Shown here: positions 49,741-60,128 of the stretch, one piece after another
How the letters are laid out: each line of letters opens with the position of its first letter
Position numbering within the stretch: position 1 is the stretch's first letter
NCBI GenBank assembly: GCA_030148605.1
Contig: JASBTD010000038.1
Location: 29,921 to 93,920, forward strand
Direction: 5' to 3'
Length of the DNA: 64,000 nucleotides
DNA from: Erythrobacter sp.
Lineage (GTDB): Bacteria; Pseudomonadota; Alphaproteobacteria; Sphingomonadales; Sphingomonadaceae
Made by a program: the position numbers and the translations under genes
Notes under the pieces: model-generated
Told to the model about the DNA's origin: nothing
Seen by the model: the letters and a program-made list of their open reading frames with translations, nothing else
Database searches by the model: none

Positions 49741-50853
49741 TTATGCGATCTTCAGGCCGTTCAGATTGGGGCAGACCGCTTCGCCCAGCGGCTCGAGCCC
49801 TCGCAGGAACTGCTCGGTCGCCGCTTCCCAGCTGAACTCTGCACCAAAACGGGCGCAGGCTGCACGATCGCTGTATCGGGCCACATCGATCGCGCGAACC
49901 AGCTCCTCTGACATGGCACCAACCTGTTCGGTCAGAATATCAATGGGGCCGGCAACCGGATAGGCTGCTACCGGCGTGCCGCAGGCCAGGGCTTCGATCA
50001 TGACCAGCCCGAATGTATCGGTCCGGCTTGGAAAGACAAACACATCTGCCCCGGCGTAACATCCGGCGAGCTCGCGCCCTGTTCTCTTGCCAAGAAAATG
50101 TACGTCGGGAAAGCGCGCTTCGAGTTCGGCTTTCGCTGGCCCATCACCAACTACGACTTTCGAGCCCGGGTAGTCGCATTCGAGAAAGGCCTCGATATTC
50201 TTCTCGGGCGCGACACGGCCGACATAGAGCAGAATCGGACCGTCAAGCTGGCTGAATTCGGGAGGGGGCGGCGCGTCGGGAGTAAAGCAACCAAGGTCAA
50301 CACCCCTGCTCCATGCGTGCAGCTGCGAAATGCCTTGCCCGCGCAGCTCTCTGCGGATGCTGCGGGTCGCAACCATCACTCTTTGCGCAGGCCCATGGAA
50401 CCAGCGGATGAAAGGCCAGATGCGGTCAGGGCTAAGGCCTGTTCGCCGCGCCACATAATCGGGAAATTGTGTGTGATAGGCGGTCGTGAATGCCACGCCT
50501 TTGCGCGCGCAGTATTTGCGGGCGGCTATCCCCAGGGGGCCTTCAGTGGCAATATGGATCGCATCGGGATTGAGCCTGGCCAATTGACGGCCAACCGATC
50601 CCGGCCATGTAAGCGCCAGGCGGATTTCCGGATAGGTCGGACATGGCATGGAACGATAGGCATCAGGCGAAATTACCGCGACCTGATGCCCCCATTCGCG
50701 CAAGATCTTGCACGTCATATCCAGCGTGCGCACAACACCATTTGTTTGCGGGTGCCATGCGTCCGTGACGATTGCGATACTGCGCGGCCGGGAGTGGGCA
50801 TCGCCGTTGGCGAAAGAAGGCGGCCCTGCATCGAGCGAGCCCAGCAAGTTCAT
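49741..50853 (-). CDS. GT4-family glycosyltransferase (glycogen-synthase fold)
   Basis: 370-residue GT-B glycosyltransferase similar to alpha-mannosyltransferases (SqdX/MgtA/PimB group). N-terminal PQTNGVVRTL (about residues 35-44), AYHTQFPDYVARR, ILLYVGRVAPEKNIEAFLE (phosphate-binding strand), VVGDGPAKAELEARFPDVHFLG, and the E-x7-E signature in FVFPSRTDTFGLVMIEALACGTPVAAY (about 280-306). It overlaps the metallophosphoesterase gene by four bases, a pairing seen in lipid-glycosylation loci. Probably makes a glycolipid; the sugar cannot be assigned. Confidence 0.85.
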   Translation of the reverse strand: MNLLGSLDAGPPSFANGDAHSRPRSIAIVTDAWHPQTNGVVRTLDMTCKILREWGHQVAVISPDAYRSMPCPTYPEIRLALTWPGSVGRQLARLNPDAIHIATEGPLGIAARKYCARKGVAFTTAYHTQFPDYVARRTGLSPDRIWPFIRWFHGPAQRVMVATRSIRRELRGQGISQLHAWSRGVDLGCFTPDAPPPPEFSQLDGPILLYVGRVAPEKNIEAFLECDYPGSKVVVGDGPAKAELEARFPDVHFLGKRTGRELAGCYAGADVFVFPSRTDTFGLVMIEALACGTPVAAYPVAGPIDILTEQVGAMSEELVRAIDVARYSDRAACARFGAEFSWEAATEQFLRGLEPLGEAVCPNLNGLKIA

Positions 50854-51776
50854 GCGGCCGCCCGGCGCGTATCAACCGATGGTTCGCCTTGCTCAAGCTT
50901 TCGCTGCCGCTTCGCCACTTCATCGGGCCAATTGAGGATTTCCATCCGGCCGTCCAGATGTTCGACCAGCGCGTTGCACCCTTCGACCCAGTCGCCGTCA
51001 TTCCAATATTCGATCGACCGTTCTCCGCTGGTGAACTCACGAAACTCTGCGGTGTGGATGTGGCCGCAGACCACGCCATCGACACCGCGTTGCGCCGCTG
51101 CCTTGGCGACAACCTCTTCATAGCGGCCAATAAACTCGACCGCATTCTTGACCTTGTGCTTGGCCACTTTTGACAAGGACCAATAGGGCAGGCCCAAGGC
51201 GCGGCGCGCCTTGTTGACCCAGTGATTGAGCCCCATCATCACGTGGTAGAGCGTGTCCCCGACGAACGCGAGCCAGCGATGCGCAAGCATCACGGCGTCG
51301 AATTCATCGCCATGCAGCACCAGAAGGCGGCGGCCGTCGGCTGTGTCATGAAAGGCCGCGCGGCGGATTTCGACACCGCCGAAATTCAGCCCGGTGAATT
51401 GGCGGAACATTTCGTCATGATTGCCGGGGATGTAGACAATCCGGGTGCCGCGCCTTGCGCGCTTGAGGATGCGCCAGAAAATATCGTTGTGCTCAGCCGG
51501 CCAGTAGAATTTCTTCTTGAGGCGCCAGCCATCAATGATGTCTCCCACCAGATACATGGTTTCACTGTCGGTGTGGTCGAGAAAGTCGATCAGCAGATCT
51601 GCATTGCAGCCCTTGGTGCCCAGATGCACATCGCTGATCCAGATCGTGCGGAAACGTTTGCGCGTGATCCCTTCCGGCTCGGGTGTCTGCAATCGCTTGA
51701 CCGGGAGCCGGGCGATTGTGTCCATGGCGCCCAGATAGGCTGTGATTGGCGGTGCTGTTTCAGTGAGATCGGCCAT
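50850..51776 (-). CDS. Metallophosphoesterase, UDP-2,3-diacylglucosamine diphosphatase-like (LpxH-type)
   Basis: Calcineurin-like phosphoesterase of 308 residues. Metal motifs: WISDVHLG (about residues 48-53, D-x-H), LVGDIIDGW (about 77-83, GD-xx-D), IPGNHD (about 110), VLHGDEFDAVMLAHRW and CGHIHTAEF (about 235). This matches the LpxH-like group acting on UDP-sugar lipids, though alphaproteobacteria usually use LpxI, so it may act on another lipid-linked phosphate. It runs into the GT4 gene with an ATGA junction, so one operon. Confidence 0.85.
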   Translation of the reverse strand: MADLTETAPPITAYLGAMDTIARLPVKRLQTPEPEGITRKRFRTIWISDVHLGTKGCNADLLIDFLDHTDSETMYLVGDIIDGWRLKKKFYWPAEHNDIFWRILKRARRGTRIVYIPGNHDEMFRQFTGLNFGGVEIRRAAFHDTADGRRLLVLHGDEFDAVMLAHRWLAFVGDTLYHVMMGLNHWVNKARRALGLPYWSLSKVAKHKVKNAVEFIGRYEEVVAKAAAQRGVDGVVCGHIHTAEFREFTSGERSIEYWNDGDWVEGCNALVEHLDGRMEILNWPDEVAKRQRKLEQGEPSVDTRRAAA

Positions 51777-51892
51777 GGAAGCTCCTGCAAAGCGATTCCG
51801 GAACGGATTCCTTGCTCAGATTTCATGGCATGCGATTGTTACGATAGACTCACATTTCCGTGACGGTTCGCGGTCAGTGCGACAGAGATATG

Positions 51893-52522
51893 TCAGGCCA
51901 TCGCGACGAAGCCGGGCAATTTCCTGACCTGTTCGATCCACCGGCACACCTGAGGATAATCCTCGAGACCAAAGCCGCCTTCTTCCGCCACATGGGTGTA
52001 AGGAAAGAGCGCAATATCAGCCAGCGTCGCGCGATCGCCCGCCATCCATTCGCTACGCCCGAGATGTTCGTCCATCAGCCGCAGCGCCTCGCAGCCAGCC
52101 ACCCGTTTCGCCATGATCTGGCCGCGCTGCTGCTCGGTCAGGTTGGCTTCGCCGATAATGCTCAGCCAGAAGCGCAAAGTCGCGATATTGGGCTCGTGAT
52201 TATACTGCTCGAAGAACATCCAGCGCAGCATGTCGGCCTGCGCAAAGCGGTCTGACGGGATCAACTCGCTGCCACTGGCGAGATACCAGCAGGCGGCATT
52301 GCTTTCCGGCAGAAAGCGCACGCCATCATCTCCTTCGATCTGCAGTACAGGGATGCGACCATTGCGATTGATATTCGCCAGAAATTCCGGCGTGCGCGTT
52401 TCGCCCTGCATGATGTCATATTGCAGAGTCTCGAGCGGAATATCGAGCAGGGCCGCGGTCAGCTTGATCTTGTAGCAATTGCCGCTGCGAGGGTCTTCAT
52501 GAAGGGTGTAGCGCTCAGTCAC
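51893..52522 (-). CDS. Glutathione S-transferase family protein
   Basis: Cytosolic two-domain GST of 209 residues. Thioredoxin-like N-terminus LHEDPRSGNCYKIKLTAALLDIPLETLQ (residues about 7-34 in pieces; S and C near position 12-14 are candidate GSH ligands), NRNGRIPVLQIEGDDGVRFLPESNAACWYLA with the cis-proline, and an all-helical C-terminus EWMAGDRATLADIALFPY (the N-capping ..LADI motif). Start GTG 52522 overlaps the upstream gene by eight bases. Paired with the quinone oxidoreductase, suggesting a role in electrophile defence. Confidence 0.85.
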   Translation of the reverse strand: MTERYTLHEDPRSGNCYKIKLTAALLDIPLETLQYDIMQGETRTPEFLANINRNGRIPVLQIEGDDGVRFLPESNAACWYLASGSELIPSDRFAQADMLRWMFFEQYNHEPNIATLRFWLSIIGEANLTEQQRGQIMAKRVAGCEALRLMDEHLGRSEWMAGDRATLADIALFPYTHVAEEGGFGLEDYPQVCRWIEQVRKLPGFVAMA

Positions 52523-53546
52523 CCGACACCTTTAGCACAATTTTGCCAATATGGTCGCCTGCCTCCATCCGCGCATGTGCTCCTGCGGCATTTGCAAGCG
52601 GGAAAACTTCATCCATCACCGGCTTCAATTCGCGCGATGTGAACAGCGGCCAGGCGTTCTGCGCAATCTCGTCACACAGTGCCGATTTGAAGGCATCGGT
52701 GCGCGGGCGCAGCGTCGATCCGGTCAGCGTCAGCCGTTTCATCATGACGATCGCCATGTAGAGCTCTGCCTTGGGTCCGCCCAGCACAGCAATCGTTACA
52801 TGTCGCCCATCAGGCGCAAGGCATTGAAGATTGCGCGGGACATAGTCGCCGGAAACCATATCCAGCACCACGTCAACTCCCTTGCCATCGGTGAAATCTT
52901 TCACCGCTTCGACAAAATCCGCCTCACGGTAATTGATCGCCAGATCTGCCCCCAGCTCGCGCGCCGCCTGGCACTTGGCTTCATCGCCGCAGGTCACGAT
53001 AACCTTCGCTTCGAAGGCCTTGGCCAACATGATTGCCATCGTTCCGATGCCCGAAGTGCCGCCATGCACCAGCAATGTCTCGCCATCGCGCAGCATCCCG
53101 CGCTCGAACACATTGTGCCACACCGTAAATAGCGTTTCCGGCAAGGCCGCCGCGTCGCAAAGCGGCATGTCTTCAGGCACAGGCAGACAATGGCCCCAAG
53201 GCGCTGTGCAATATTCGGCATAGCCGCCGCCGGGGGTGAGCGCGGCGACTGTCTGGCCAATCAGCTCTTGTGGCACTTCGCTTCCGACAGCGACGATCTG
53301 GCCCGCCACTTCCAGCCCCGGCAACGGCGAGGCACCGGGCGGTGCGGGATAATTCCCGGCGCGCTGGATGCAGTCAGGCCGGTTTACCCCGGCATAGGCC
53401 ACCTTGATCAGGACATCAGCTGGCTTGAGATCGGGCAACGGCATTTCGCGCAAGGTGAGCACTTCGAGCCCGCCCGGTTCATCAAAGCCAACTGCTTGCA
53501 TTGTCTCCGGTAATTCGCCTGCCTGCGCTCCAGCCATCAATCCCAT
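52515..53546 (-). CDS. NAD(P)H quinone oxidoreductase, zinc-independent MDR family
   Basis: QOR/PIG3-type medium-chain dehydrogenase of 343 residues. GroES-like N-terminus VLIKVAYAGVNRPDCIQRAGNYPAPPG, LPGLEVAGQIVAVG, Rossmann motif GETLLVHGGTSGIGTMAIMLAKAF (about 148-170; NADP-type), DVVLDMVSGDYV, GRHVTIAVLGG. The zinc ligands of alcohol dehydrogenases are absent. I chose ATG 53546 (AGGGA upstream); 34 additional upstream codons are unlike the family. Reduces quinones or enals with NADPH. Confidence 0.9.
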   Translation of the reverse strand: MGLMAGAQAGELPETMQAVGFDEPGGLEVLTLREMPLPDLKPADVLIKVAYAGVNRPDCIQRAGNYPAPPGASPLPGLEVAGQIVAVGSEVPQELIGQTVAALTPGGGYAEYCTAPWGHCLPVPEDMPLCDAAALPETLFTVWHNVFERGMLRDGETLLVHGGTSGIGTMAIMLAKAFEAKVIVTCGDEAKCQAARELGADLAINYREADFVEAVKDFTDGKGVDVVLDMVSGDYVPRNLQCLAPDGRHVTIAVLGGPKAELYMAIVMMKRLTLTGSTLRPRTDAFKSALCDEIAQNAWPLFTSRELKPVMDEVFPLANAAGAHARMEAGDHIGKIVLKVSGD

Positions 53547-53675
53547 CGTCCCTGTTGCGCGCCGTGCGCCGCTGTGTCTGCAAAGCGACACCGGGCAATT
53601 CAACGCAATTAAGTGGCGGGAACTAGCGAGCCTCTCCATTGACAGCAAGCGATCAGCGCAGGATGTTAGCTGAAG

Positions 53676-53879
53676 ATGGAACTAGATGACCTCCCGCGCC
53701 CCAAGGGCGATGCCGCGAGCAAACTCGCGGGAGAGGATCTTTCACCTTATTCGCAAGACGAGCTGGAAGAGCGGATTGCGCTGCTCGAAGCCGAGATCGC
53801 GCGGGTCGAGAAGCATCGCCTAAATGCCGCTGCGCACCGCGATGCGGCCGATGCGCTGTTCAAGAAGCCGGAGCCATAA
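53676..53879 (+). CDS. DUF1192 domain protein
   Basis: 67-residue acidic protein of the DUF1192 family, found widely in alphaproteobacteria with unknown function. MELDDLPRPKG at the N-terminus, then a conserved LSPYSQDELEERIALLEAEIARVEKHRL helix in pieces (about 22-50), predicted to form a coiled coil. Divergent from the quinone oxidoreductase gene and followed by a short hairpin, so it is probably monocistronic. Confidence 0.88.
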   Translation: MELDDLPRPKGDAASKLAGEDLSPYSQDELEERIALLEAEIARVEKHRLNAAAHRDAADALFKKPEP

Positions 53880-53970
53880 TGCGGTTGCGCCCACTCCGGA
53901 TTCGCAATCGCGCAAAGGCTGCCCATATCAGGGACAAGCGCCTAATACCGCTTAACCAATCGCTTTCACT

Positions 53971-53993
53971 CTCTCCCGCAAGGGAGAGTTCTT
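53971..53993 (+). terminator. Hairpin terminator between DUF1192 and clpA
   Basis: CTCTCCC-GCAA-GGGAGAG (53971-53988) with a stable tetraloop, then TTCTT; about 92 bases after the DUF1192 stop and 40 before clpA. Confidence 0.6.
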
Positions 53994-54027
53994 GCCCCCA
54001 CCGTATAGCCCCCTTTTAGAGAACCCT

Positions 54028-56433
54028 ATGCCAAGTTTCGCTCAAAACCTCGAAAGAACGCTGCACAACGCACTCGGCAATGCGTCCGAGCGCCGGCACG
54101 AATACGCCACGCTTGAGCATTTGCTGCTCGCGTTGATCGATGATGAGGACGCTGCGCAGGTTATGGCCGCGTGCGGGGTCGATCTGGCCGAGCTGGGCGA
54201 AGTGGTGAAGCAGTATCTCGACCAGGAATATCAGTCCCTGAAGACCGAGGATGGCGCTGATCCGCAGCCGACCGCCGGTTTCCAGCGCGTGATCCAGCGC
54301 GCGATCCTGCATGTGCAGTCTTCAGGCAAGGACACAGTGACAGGCGCGAATGTGCTGGTCGCACTATTCAGCGAGCGTGACAGCTACGCCGTCTATTTCC
54401 TGCAGCAGCAGGATATGAGCCGGCTCGACGCGGTGAGCTATATCAGCCACGGCATCGGCAAGGGCGGTCGCCAGCTTGAATCCAAAGCGCCGCAAGGGGC
54501 CGAAGAAGCGCAAGCTGATAGCGGCGAGCAAGCCAAGGAAGGCGGCAACAAGAAAGAGACCGCGCTTGACCAGTTTACTGTCAATCTCAATGCCAAGGCA
54601 GAGGCCGGCAAGGTTGACCCGCTGATTGGCCGCGGACCTGAAGTGGATCGCACGATCCAGATCCTGTGCCGCCGCAGCAAGAATAACCCGCTCTATGTCG
54701 GTGATCCCGGCGTTGGTAAAACCGCCATTGCTGAAGGGCTGGCGCGCAAGATCGTGGAAGGCGATGTGCCTGAAGTGCTGCAAGATGCCGTGATCTATTC
54801 GCTCGACATGGGCGCATTGCTTGCAGGCACGCGCTATCGCGGCGATTTCGAAGAGCGCTTGAAGCAGGTCGTGGGCGAGCTCGAGCAAATGCCCGATGCG
54901 ATCCTGTTTATCGACGAGATCCACACCGTGATCGGGGCTGGCGCAACCAGCGGCGGCGCGATGGACGCCTCAAACCTCTTGAAGCCCGCGCTGTCTTCCG
55001 GCGCGATCCGCTGCGTCGGTTCGACCACTTACAAGGAATTTCGCAACCACTTCGAGAAGGATCGCGCGTTGCTGCGCCGTTTCCAGAAGATCGATGTGAA
55101 CGAGCCGACGATCGACGAGACAATCAAGATCCTGAAAGGCCTCAAGACCGCGTTTGAAGATCACCACAAGGTCAAGTACTCGCCCGATGCGCTCAAAACC
55201 GCGGTCGAGCTGTCGGCGCGCTATATCAATGACCGCAAGCTGCCCGACAAGGCGATCGACGTGATCGATGAGGTCGGCGCGATGCAGATGCTGGTGCCGC
55301 CCAGTCGCCGCAAGAAGAAGATCACCGCCAAGGAAATCGAAGCGGTGATTGCGACCATGGCGCGCATCCCGCCCAAATCGGTCAGCAAGGACGACAAGAA
55401 GGCGCTGGAAAACCTCGAGCGCGATCTCAAGCATGTCGTATTCGGACAGGATGAAGCGATCCAGCGCTTGTCGACCGCGATGAAGCTGTCTCGTGCGGGC
55501 CTGCGCGATCCGGACAAGCCGATCGGTTCGTTCCTGTTCAGTGGCCCGACCGGCGTCGGCAAAACCGAAGTCGCGCGCCAACTGGCGAGCATCATGGGGA
55601 TAGAGCTCAAGCGTTTCGACATGTCCGAATATATGGAGCGCCACAGCGTGTCGCGCCTGATCGGCGCGCCTCCGGGCTATGTCGGCTATGATCAGGGCGG
55701 CCTGTTGACCGATGCGATCGACCAGAACCCGCATTCCGTGTTGCTGCTTGACGAGATCGAGAAAGCGCACCCGGATCTGTTCAACATCCTGCTGCAAGTG
55801 ATGGATAATGGTCGCTTGACCGACCACCACGGCAAGACTGTAGATTTCCGCAATGTCGTGCTGATCATGACCACCAATGCCGGTGCGGCGATGATGGCGA
55901 CACAGGGCATCGGCTTTGGCGATGTGTCCAAGGAAGACGCAGGCGAGGAAGCGGTGAAGAAGATGTTCACCCCAGAATTCCGCAATCGTCTGGATGCAAT
56001 CGTGCCGTTTGCCTATCTGGGCAAGAGCACGGTGGCCCGCGTGGTCGACAAGTTCATCCTTCAGCTGGAACTGCAACTGGCCGAGCAGAACGTGCACATC
56101 CAGTTTGACAAGGACGCGCGCAGCTGGCTCGCGGACAAGGGCTATGACAAGCTTTATGGCGCACGCCCTATGGGCCGCTTGCTGCAAGAAAAGATCAAGC
56201 AGCCGCTGGCGGAAGAACTGCTGTTCGGCAAGCTTTCGGATGGCGGCGAAGTGCATGTCACCATCAAGGATGGCAAGCCCAGCTTCGAGCTTACGCCTGC
56301 CCCGCCCAAGGCGAAACCGAAGCGCAAACCGCCAGCGAATAAGAAGCCCGCTGCGAAGAAGGCTGCGCCCAAGAAGAAGCCTGACGCCGATGCCGGAAGC
56401 GATGCTGGTGGCGACGGCAACGACAAGAGCTAG
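54028..56433 (+). CDS. clpA: ATP-dependent Clp protease ATP-binding subunit ClpA
   Basis: AAA+ unfoldase that feeds substrates to ClpP. N domain about 1-140 ([37 protein letters not shown] in pieces), first ATPase with Walker A GDPGVGKT (residues 225-232) and Walker [14 protein letters not shown], second ATPase with GPTGVGKT (506-513), [10 protein letters not shown] and sensor motifs. 801 residues, longer than E. coli ClpA (758), from a Lys/Ala/Pro-rich tail after [11 protein letters not shown] 54028 is preferred to 53992, which lies in the hairpin region. No clpS is adjacent. Confidence 0.95.
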   Translation: MPSFAQNLERTLHNALGNASERRHEYATLEHLLLALIDDEDAAQVMAACGVDLAELGEVVKQYLDQEYQSLKTEDGADPQPTAGFQRVIQRAILHVQSSGKDTVTGANVLVALFSERDSYAVYFLQQQDMSRLDAVSYISHGIGKGGRQLESKAPQGAEEAQADSGEQAKEGGNKKETALDQFTVNLNAKAEAGKVDPLIGRGPEVDRTIQILCRRSKNNPLYVGDPGVGKTAIAEGLARKIVEGDVPEVLQDAVIYSLDMGALLAGTRYRGDFEERLKQVVGELEQMPDAILFIDEIHTVIGAGATSGGAMDASNLLKPALSSGAIRCVGSTTYKEFRNHFEKDRALLRRFQKIDVNEPTIDETIKILKGLKTAFEDHHKVKYSPDALKTAVELSARYINDRKLPDKAIDVIDEVGAMQMLVPPSRRKKKITAKEIEAVIATMARIPPKSVSKDDKKALENLERDLKHVVFGQDEAIQRLSTAMKLSRAGLRDPDKPIGSFLFSGPTGVGKTEVARQLASIMGIELKRFDMSEYMERHSVSRLIGAPPGYVGYDQGGLLTDAIDQNPHSVLLLDEIEKAHPDLFNILLQVMDNGRLTDHHGKTVDFRNVVLIMTTNAGAAMMATQGIGFGDVSKEDAGEEAVKKMFTPEFRNRLDAIVPFAYLGKSTVARVVDKFILQLELQLAEQNVHIQFDKDARSWLADKGYDKLYGARPMGRLLQEKIKQPLAEELLFGKLSDGGEVHVTIKDGKPSFELTPAPPKAKPKRKPPANKKPAAKKAAPKKKPDADAGSDAGGDGNDKS

Positions 56434-56491
56434 CTTTCGACTTCCAGATATGCATGAGTGCGCCCCTTAGTTTCCTGACAGGGGGCCATTC

Positions 56492-58559
56492 ATGCGTTCA
56501 TTCAGACTTCTTGCTGCAGCAACTTTGCTCGCAGCGCCTTTTGCCACCCCGATCTCTGCTGATGATCACGGCAATTCAGCGCCCGATCCGACACTTTTCA
56601 CCGGTGCGGACCTGTTCGGCCTTACAGTCGGGGCCGATCCGCAGATCAGCCCGGATGGCCGGCAGATTGCCTATGTCCGGCGCACCAATGACATCATGAC
56701 AGACAAGGCAGTCAGTTCGATCTGGCTGGTAGATGTGGCAAGCGGCAATGAAACGCCGCTGGTGACAGGGGAAGGCACGCATGTCAGCCCGCGCTGGTCG
56801 CCTGACGGATCGCGCCTGGCCTATATCTCGACACAAAGTGGCGGCGGACCCGAGCTGCATGTGCGCTGGATGGATAGCGGCGTAAGCGCCAATATCACGG
56901 CACTGCCTGAAAGCCCGAGCGGGATCAGCTGGTCCCCCGACGGATCGCAGATTGCCTATACTGCGCGCGTTCCTGGCGAAGGGCTGACCCTTGGCAAAGC
57001 GCCCGCCAAGCCCGAGGGCGCGGAATGGGGGAAGCCGCTGCAGATTATCGACCGTGTTACCTATCGCATTGATGGCGGTACCTATCTGAAGCCTGGCACC
57101 ACGCAGCTGTTCATAGTCAGTGCGACTGGCGGCGCGCCACGCCAGCTGACATTCGGCGAATATTCCAACGGCGGCGCGGTCGAATGGTCGCCCGATGGCA
57201 AGGCGCTCTATTTCTCGGCCAACCGGAACGAGAACTGGGAACTCGAAGCCTATGGTACAGAGATCTATCGCCTGGATATTGCGAGCGGCGATCTTGCGCA
57301 GCTGACGACCCGCGACGGCGAAGACCGGTCACCCCAGGTGTCGCCCGATGGCCGCCAGATTGCCTATCTCGGCTTTGACGACATGGGCAACGCGTTTGAC
57401 CAGACCAATCTCTATGTGATGAACGCCGATGGCAGCGGATCGCGCCAGCTGGCAGTTGATTTCGACCGCGGCTTTGACGGGCTGGAATGGACCGATGCGG
57501 GGCTGTTCGCGAGTTACGAGAGCGAAGGCGAGCACCGCGTGGCGCGCATTTCATCAAGCGGCGAAGTGAGCGAACTCGCGCCAAGGCTCGGCAGCACCTA
57601 TTACGCGCTGCCTTACACGGGCGGCGAATGGTCAGTCAGCTGATAACGGCACAATCGCATTCACCACAGCAAGCAGCGTGCGCCCGCCGGACATCGGCGT
57701 TACGACGCGGCGCGGAACGCGCCAGCTGACCGCGCTCAACGAAGTGAAGCTGGGGTCGAAACGGCTTGGAGAGACGCGAGAGATCGTCGCCTATGCCGCT
57801 GATGGCGTGCGTATCCCGGCCTGGATCACACTTCCGCCCGGATACAAGGATGGCGACAAGGTGCCGATGATCCTTGAAATGCACGGCGGCCCCTATGCGG
57901 CGTATGGTCCGGAATTCTCCGTCGACTATCAGCTCTATAGCGCAGCGGGCTATGCGGTGCTGTTCACCAATCCGGGCGGTTCGACCGGCTATGGAGAAGA
58001 GTTTGCAGACCGGATCGAAGACAATTACCCGATCAGCAACCATGATGAACTGATGGCTGCAGTCGATGCGGCGATTGCAGCGGGCTATGCCGATCCCGAA
58101 AACCTCTTCGTCACCGGCGGTTCCGGTGGCGGTATCCTGACCGCATGGGTGGTCGGCAAGACCGATCGCTTCAAGGCGGCCGCTTCGCACAAGCCCGTGA
58201 TCAACTGGGTCACCATGGCGCTGATGTCCGATTTCTACGCTTTCTTCGGCGAATACTGGATGGAGGGGCAGCCATGGGAGAAGCCCGATCATTATTGGGA
58301 GCGCAGCCCGCTAAGCCTGGTCCAGAATGTCACGACGCCAACTCTCGTTCTGGTTGGCGAGAATGACTACCGCACCCCGCGCAGCGAAGCGGAACAGTTC
58401 TACGGCGCCTTGAAAGTGAAGGGTGTCGACACCGCACTGGTTGTGACGCCCGATTCAAGCCACAACAACCTGACTCAATCGCCAAGCCAGCAAGCAGCGC
58501 GTACCGTGGCGGTTATTGCTTGGTTCGATAAGTACCGGAAAGGCGAAGAAGCCGAATAG
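56492..58559 (+). pseudogene. S9 family prolyl-oligopeptidase-type peptidase, frameshifted
   Basis: Two ORFs of one secreted acylaminoacyl-peptidase-like enzyme. 56492-57643: signal peptide (LLAAATLLAAPFATPISA) and a beta-propeller with repeated SPDG-..IAY blades. The frame stops at TGATAA after WSVS. The next frame continues ADNGTIAFTTASS and, from GTG 57678 to 58559, the alpha/beta hydrolase with nucleophile GGSGGGILTAW, Asp in ENDYRTPRSEA and His in DSSHNNLTQSP. Reading AGCTGAT at 57637-57643 as AGCGCTGAT (two-base GC loss) restores one protein of about 690 residues. Could be a true mutation, a sequence error, or two translated pieces. Confidence 0.75.
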
Positions 58560-58569
58560 AGCAAGGGTT

Positions 58570-59832
58570 ATGAAGCCCAAACTGCTGACAACCCTGCCCG
58601 GCTACACGCTGGCAAGTTTTCGCGCAGACGCCATCGCGGGCGTGACCGTGGCAATGGTGGCCATTCCGCTCAGCATTGCGATCGCGATCGCTTCCGGTGC
58701 CGCGCCAGAGGTTGGCCTTGTTACAGCGGTGGTGGCTGGCCTGCTCATCTCGCTGCTGGGCGGCAGCCGGGTGCAGATTGGCGGGCCGACCGGCGCGTTT
58801 ATCGTCGTGGTCTACGATGTCATTGCCGATCACGGTTTTGACGGGTTGGTGCTGGCGACGCTGATGGCTGGCGCGATCCTGTTGATGGCGGGGCTGCTGC
58901 GGCTTGGCAATTTGGTGCGCTACATCCCAGAGGCAGTGGTCAACGGTTTCACCATTGGCATCGCAATCATCATCGCATCGAGCCAGTTGAAGGATTTCCT
59001 TGGGCTCGATGCCGGAACAATGCCGGCCGATTTCCTGCCCAAGCTTGCCGCATTGTGGGATGCGCGCGACAGCTTGAACCTCACAGCTCTGGCAATTGGC
59101 GCCGACGCATTGATCTTGATCGTGGTGTTGCGACGCATGTCCGAGAAATTGCCGGGGTTGATCTTAGCGGTTGCTCTGGCTTCAGCCGCTGTGGTGCTGC
59201 TGCAATTGCCGGTCGACACGATCGCTTCGCGCTATGGAGAACTGCCGCGCGGCTTGCCTATGCCCAGCCTGCCGCATGTCACGGTTGAGGGGATCATCGA
59301 GCTGCTTCCTTCAGCGATCATCATCGCCTTGCTCGCCGCAATTGAATCGCTGCTCTCCGCCATGGTTGCCGATCGCATGTTTGAAGGGCGACACCCCCCC
59401 AATGCCGAAGTGCTGGCGCAAGGCTGGGCCAATATCGGTTCGGCTTTGTTCGGCGGACTGCCTGCAACAGGGGCGATCGCACGCACTGCTACCAATGTTC
59501 GCGCGGGCGGACACACCCCGGTTGCGGGAGTTGTCAATGCGCTCACCATATTGCTGGTGGTGATGCTTGCAGCGCCACTTGCAGGCTATCTGGCGATGCC
59601 CGCACTGGCGGCGCTCTTGATCCTGACTGCGTGGAACATGAGCGAGCCGGAGAAATGGAGCGGCTATATGCGAGCCCCCATGGCTGACCGGCTGCTGCTA
59701 TTGCTGACACTCTTGCTCACTGTGCTGGCGGACCTGACCGTGGCCATCGGCGTGGGGGTTGCCATCGGGTTGGCCTTGCAGCTGCGCAGCAGCAAGATCG
59801 AACCGGAAGACTGGTCTCAACCAGACAGGTGA
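58570..59832 (+). CDS. SulP-family inorganic anion transporter, no STAS domain
   Basis: Polytopic SLC26/SulP carrier for sulfate, bicarbonate or similar. 420 residues with about twelve membrane segments; GVTVAMVAIPLSIAIAIASG (about 28-47), QIGGPTGAFIVVVYDVI (about 75-92, family GPTGA), RLGNLVRYIPEAVVNGFTIGIAIIIASSQL, and ALFGGLPATGAIARTATNVRAGG (about 295-315). It ends soon after the last segment, so it lacks the usual C-terminal STAS domain (typical SulP 500-600 residues). ATG 58570 follows AAGGG. Located beside a gamma carbonic anhydrase, which fits bicarbonate transport but is only suggestive. Confidence 0.85.
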   Translation: MKPKLLTTLPGYTLASFRADAIAGVTVAMVAIPLSIAIAIASGAAPEVGLVTAVVAGLLISLLGGSRVQIGGPTGAFIVVVYDVIADHGFDGLVLATLMAGAILLMAGLLRLGNLVRYIPEAVVNGFTIGIAIIIASSQLKDFLGLDAGTMPADFLPKLAALWDARDSLNLTALAIGADALILIVVLRRMSEKLPGLILAVALASAAVVLLQLPVDTIASRYGELPRGLPMPSLPHVTVEGIIELLPSAIIIALLAAIESLLSAMVADRMFEGRHPPNAEVLAQGWANIGSALFGGLPATGAIARTATNVRAGGHTPVAGVVNALTILLVVMLAAPLAGYLAMPALAALLILTAWNMSEPEKWSGYMRAPMADRLLLLLTLLLTVLADLTVAIGVGVAIGLALQLRSSKIEPEDWSQPDR

Positions 59833-59844
59833 TTCAAGCCTCGG

Positions 59845-60126
59845 CTAGAGTTCGACTTTGAATTGCTTCTCACGCGAGGTCGCACCGCGGAGCAAGGTAA
59901 TGCGCGAAGGTGCTATATCCAGCGCCTGCGCCAACAGCTTGATAACTGCCTGATTCGCCGCGCCATCCTGCGGCTTGGCCCGCACCTTTGCCTGCACTTG
60001 CGTGCCTTCGACTGAAAGAGCCTCCTGCCGTGCGCCCGGCGTTACACGGATCACAATCCGGCCGTCGCTATCGATTGCAGCCCGGACCTGCGCAGCCGCG
60101 GGAAGATCGGGTTTGGCGCGGGCCAT
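59845..60126 (-). CDS. DUF167 (YggU) family protein
   Basis: 93-residue cytosolic protein of the YggU/DUF167 fold. Conserved VIRVTPGARQEALS (family TPgAr), VKAKPQDGAANQAVIKLLA and SRITLLRGATSREKQFKVEL are present. No biochemical function is established. Convergent with the SulP gene (12-base gap) and two bases after the carbonic anhydrase stop. Confidence 0.9.
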   Translation of the reverse strand: MARAKPDLPAAAQVRAAIDSDGRIVIRVTPGARQEALSVEGTQVQAKVRAKPQDGAANQAVIKLLAQALDIAPSRITLLRGATSREKQFKVEL

Positions 60127-60128
60127 TC

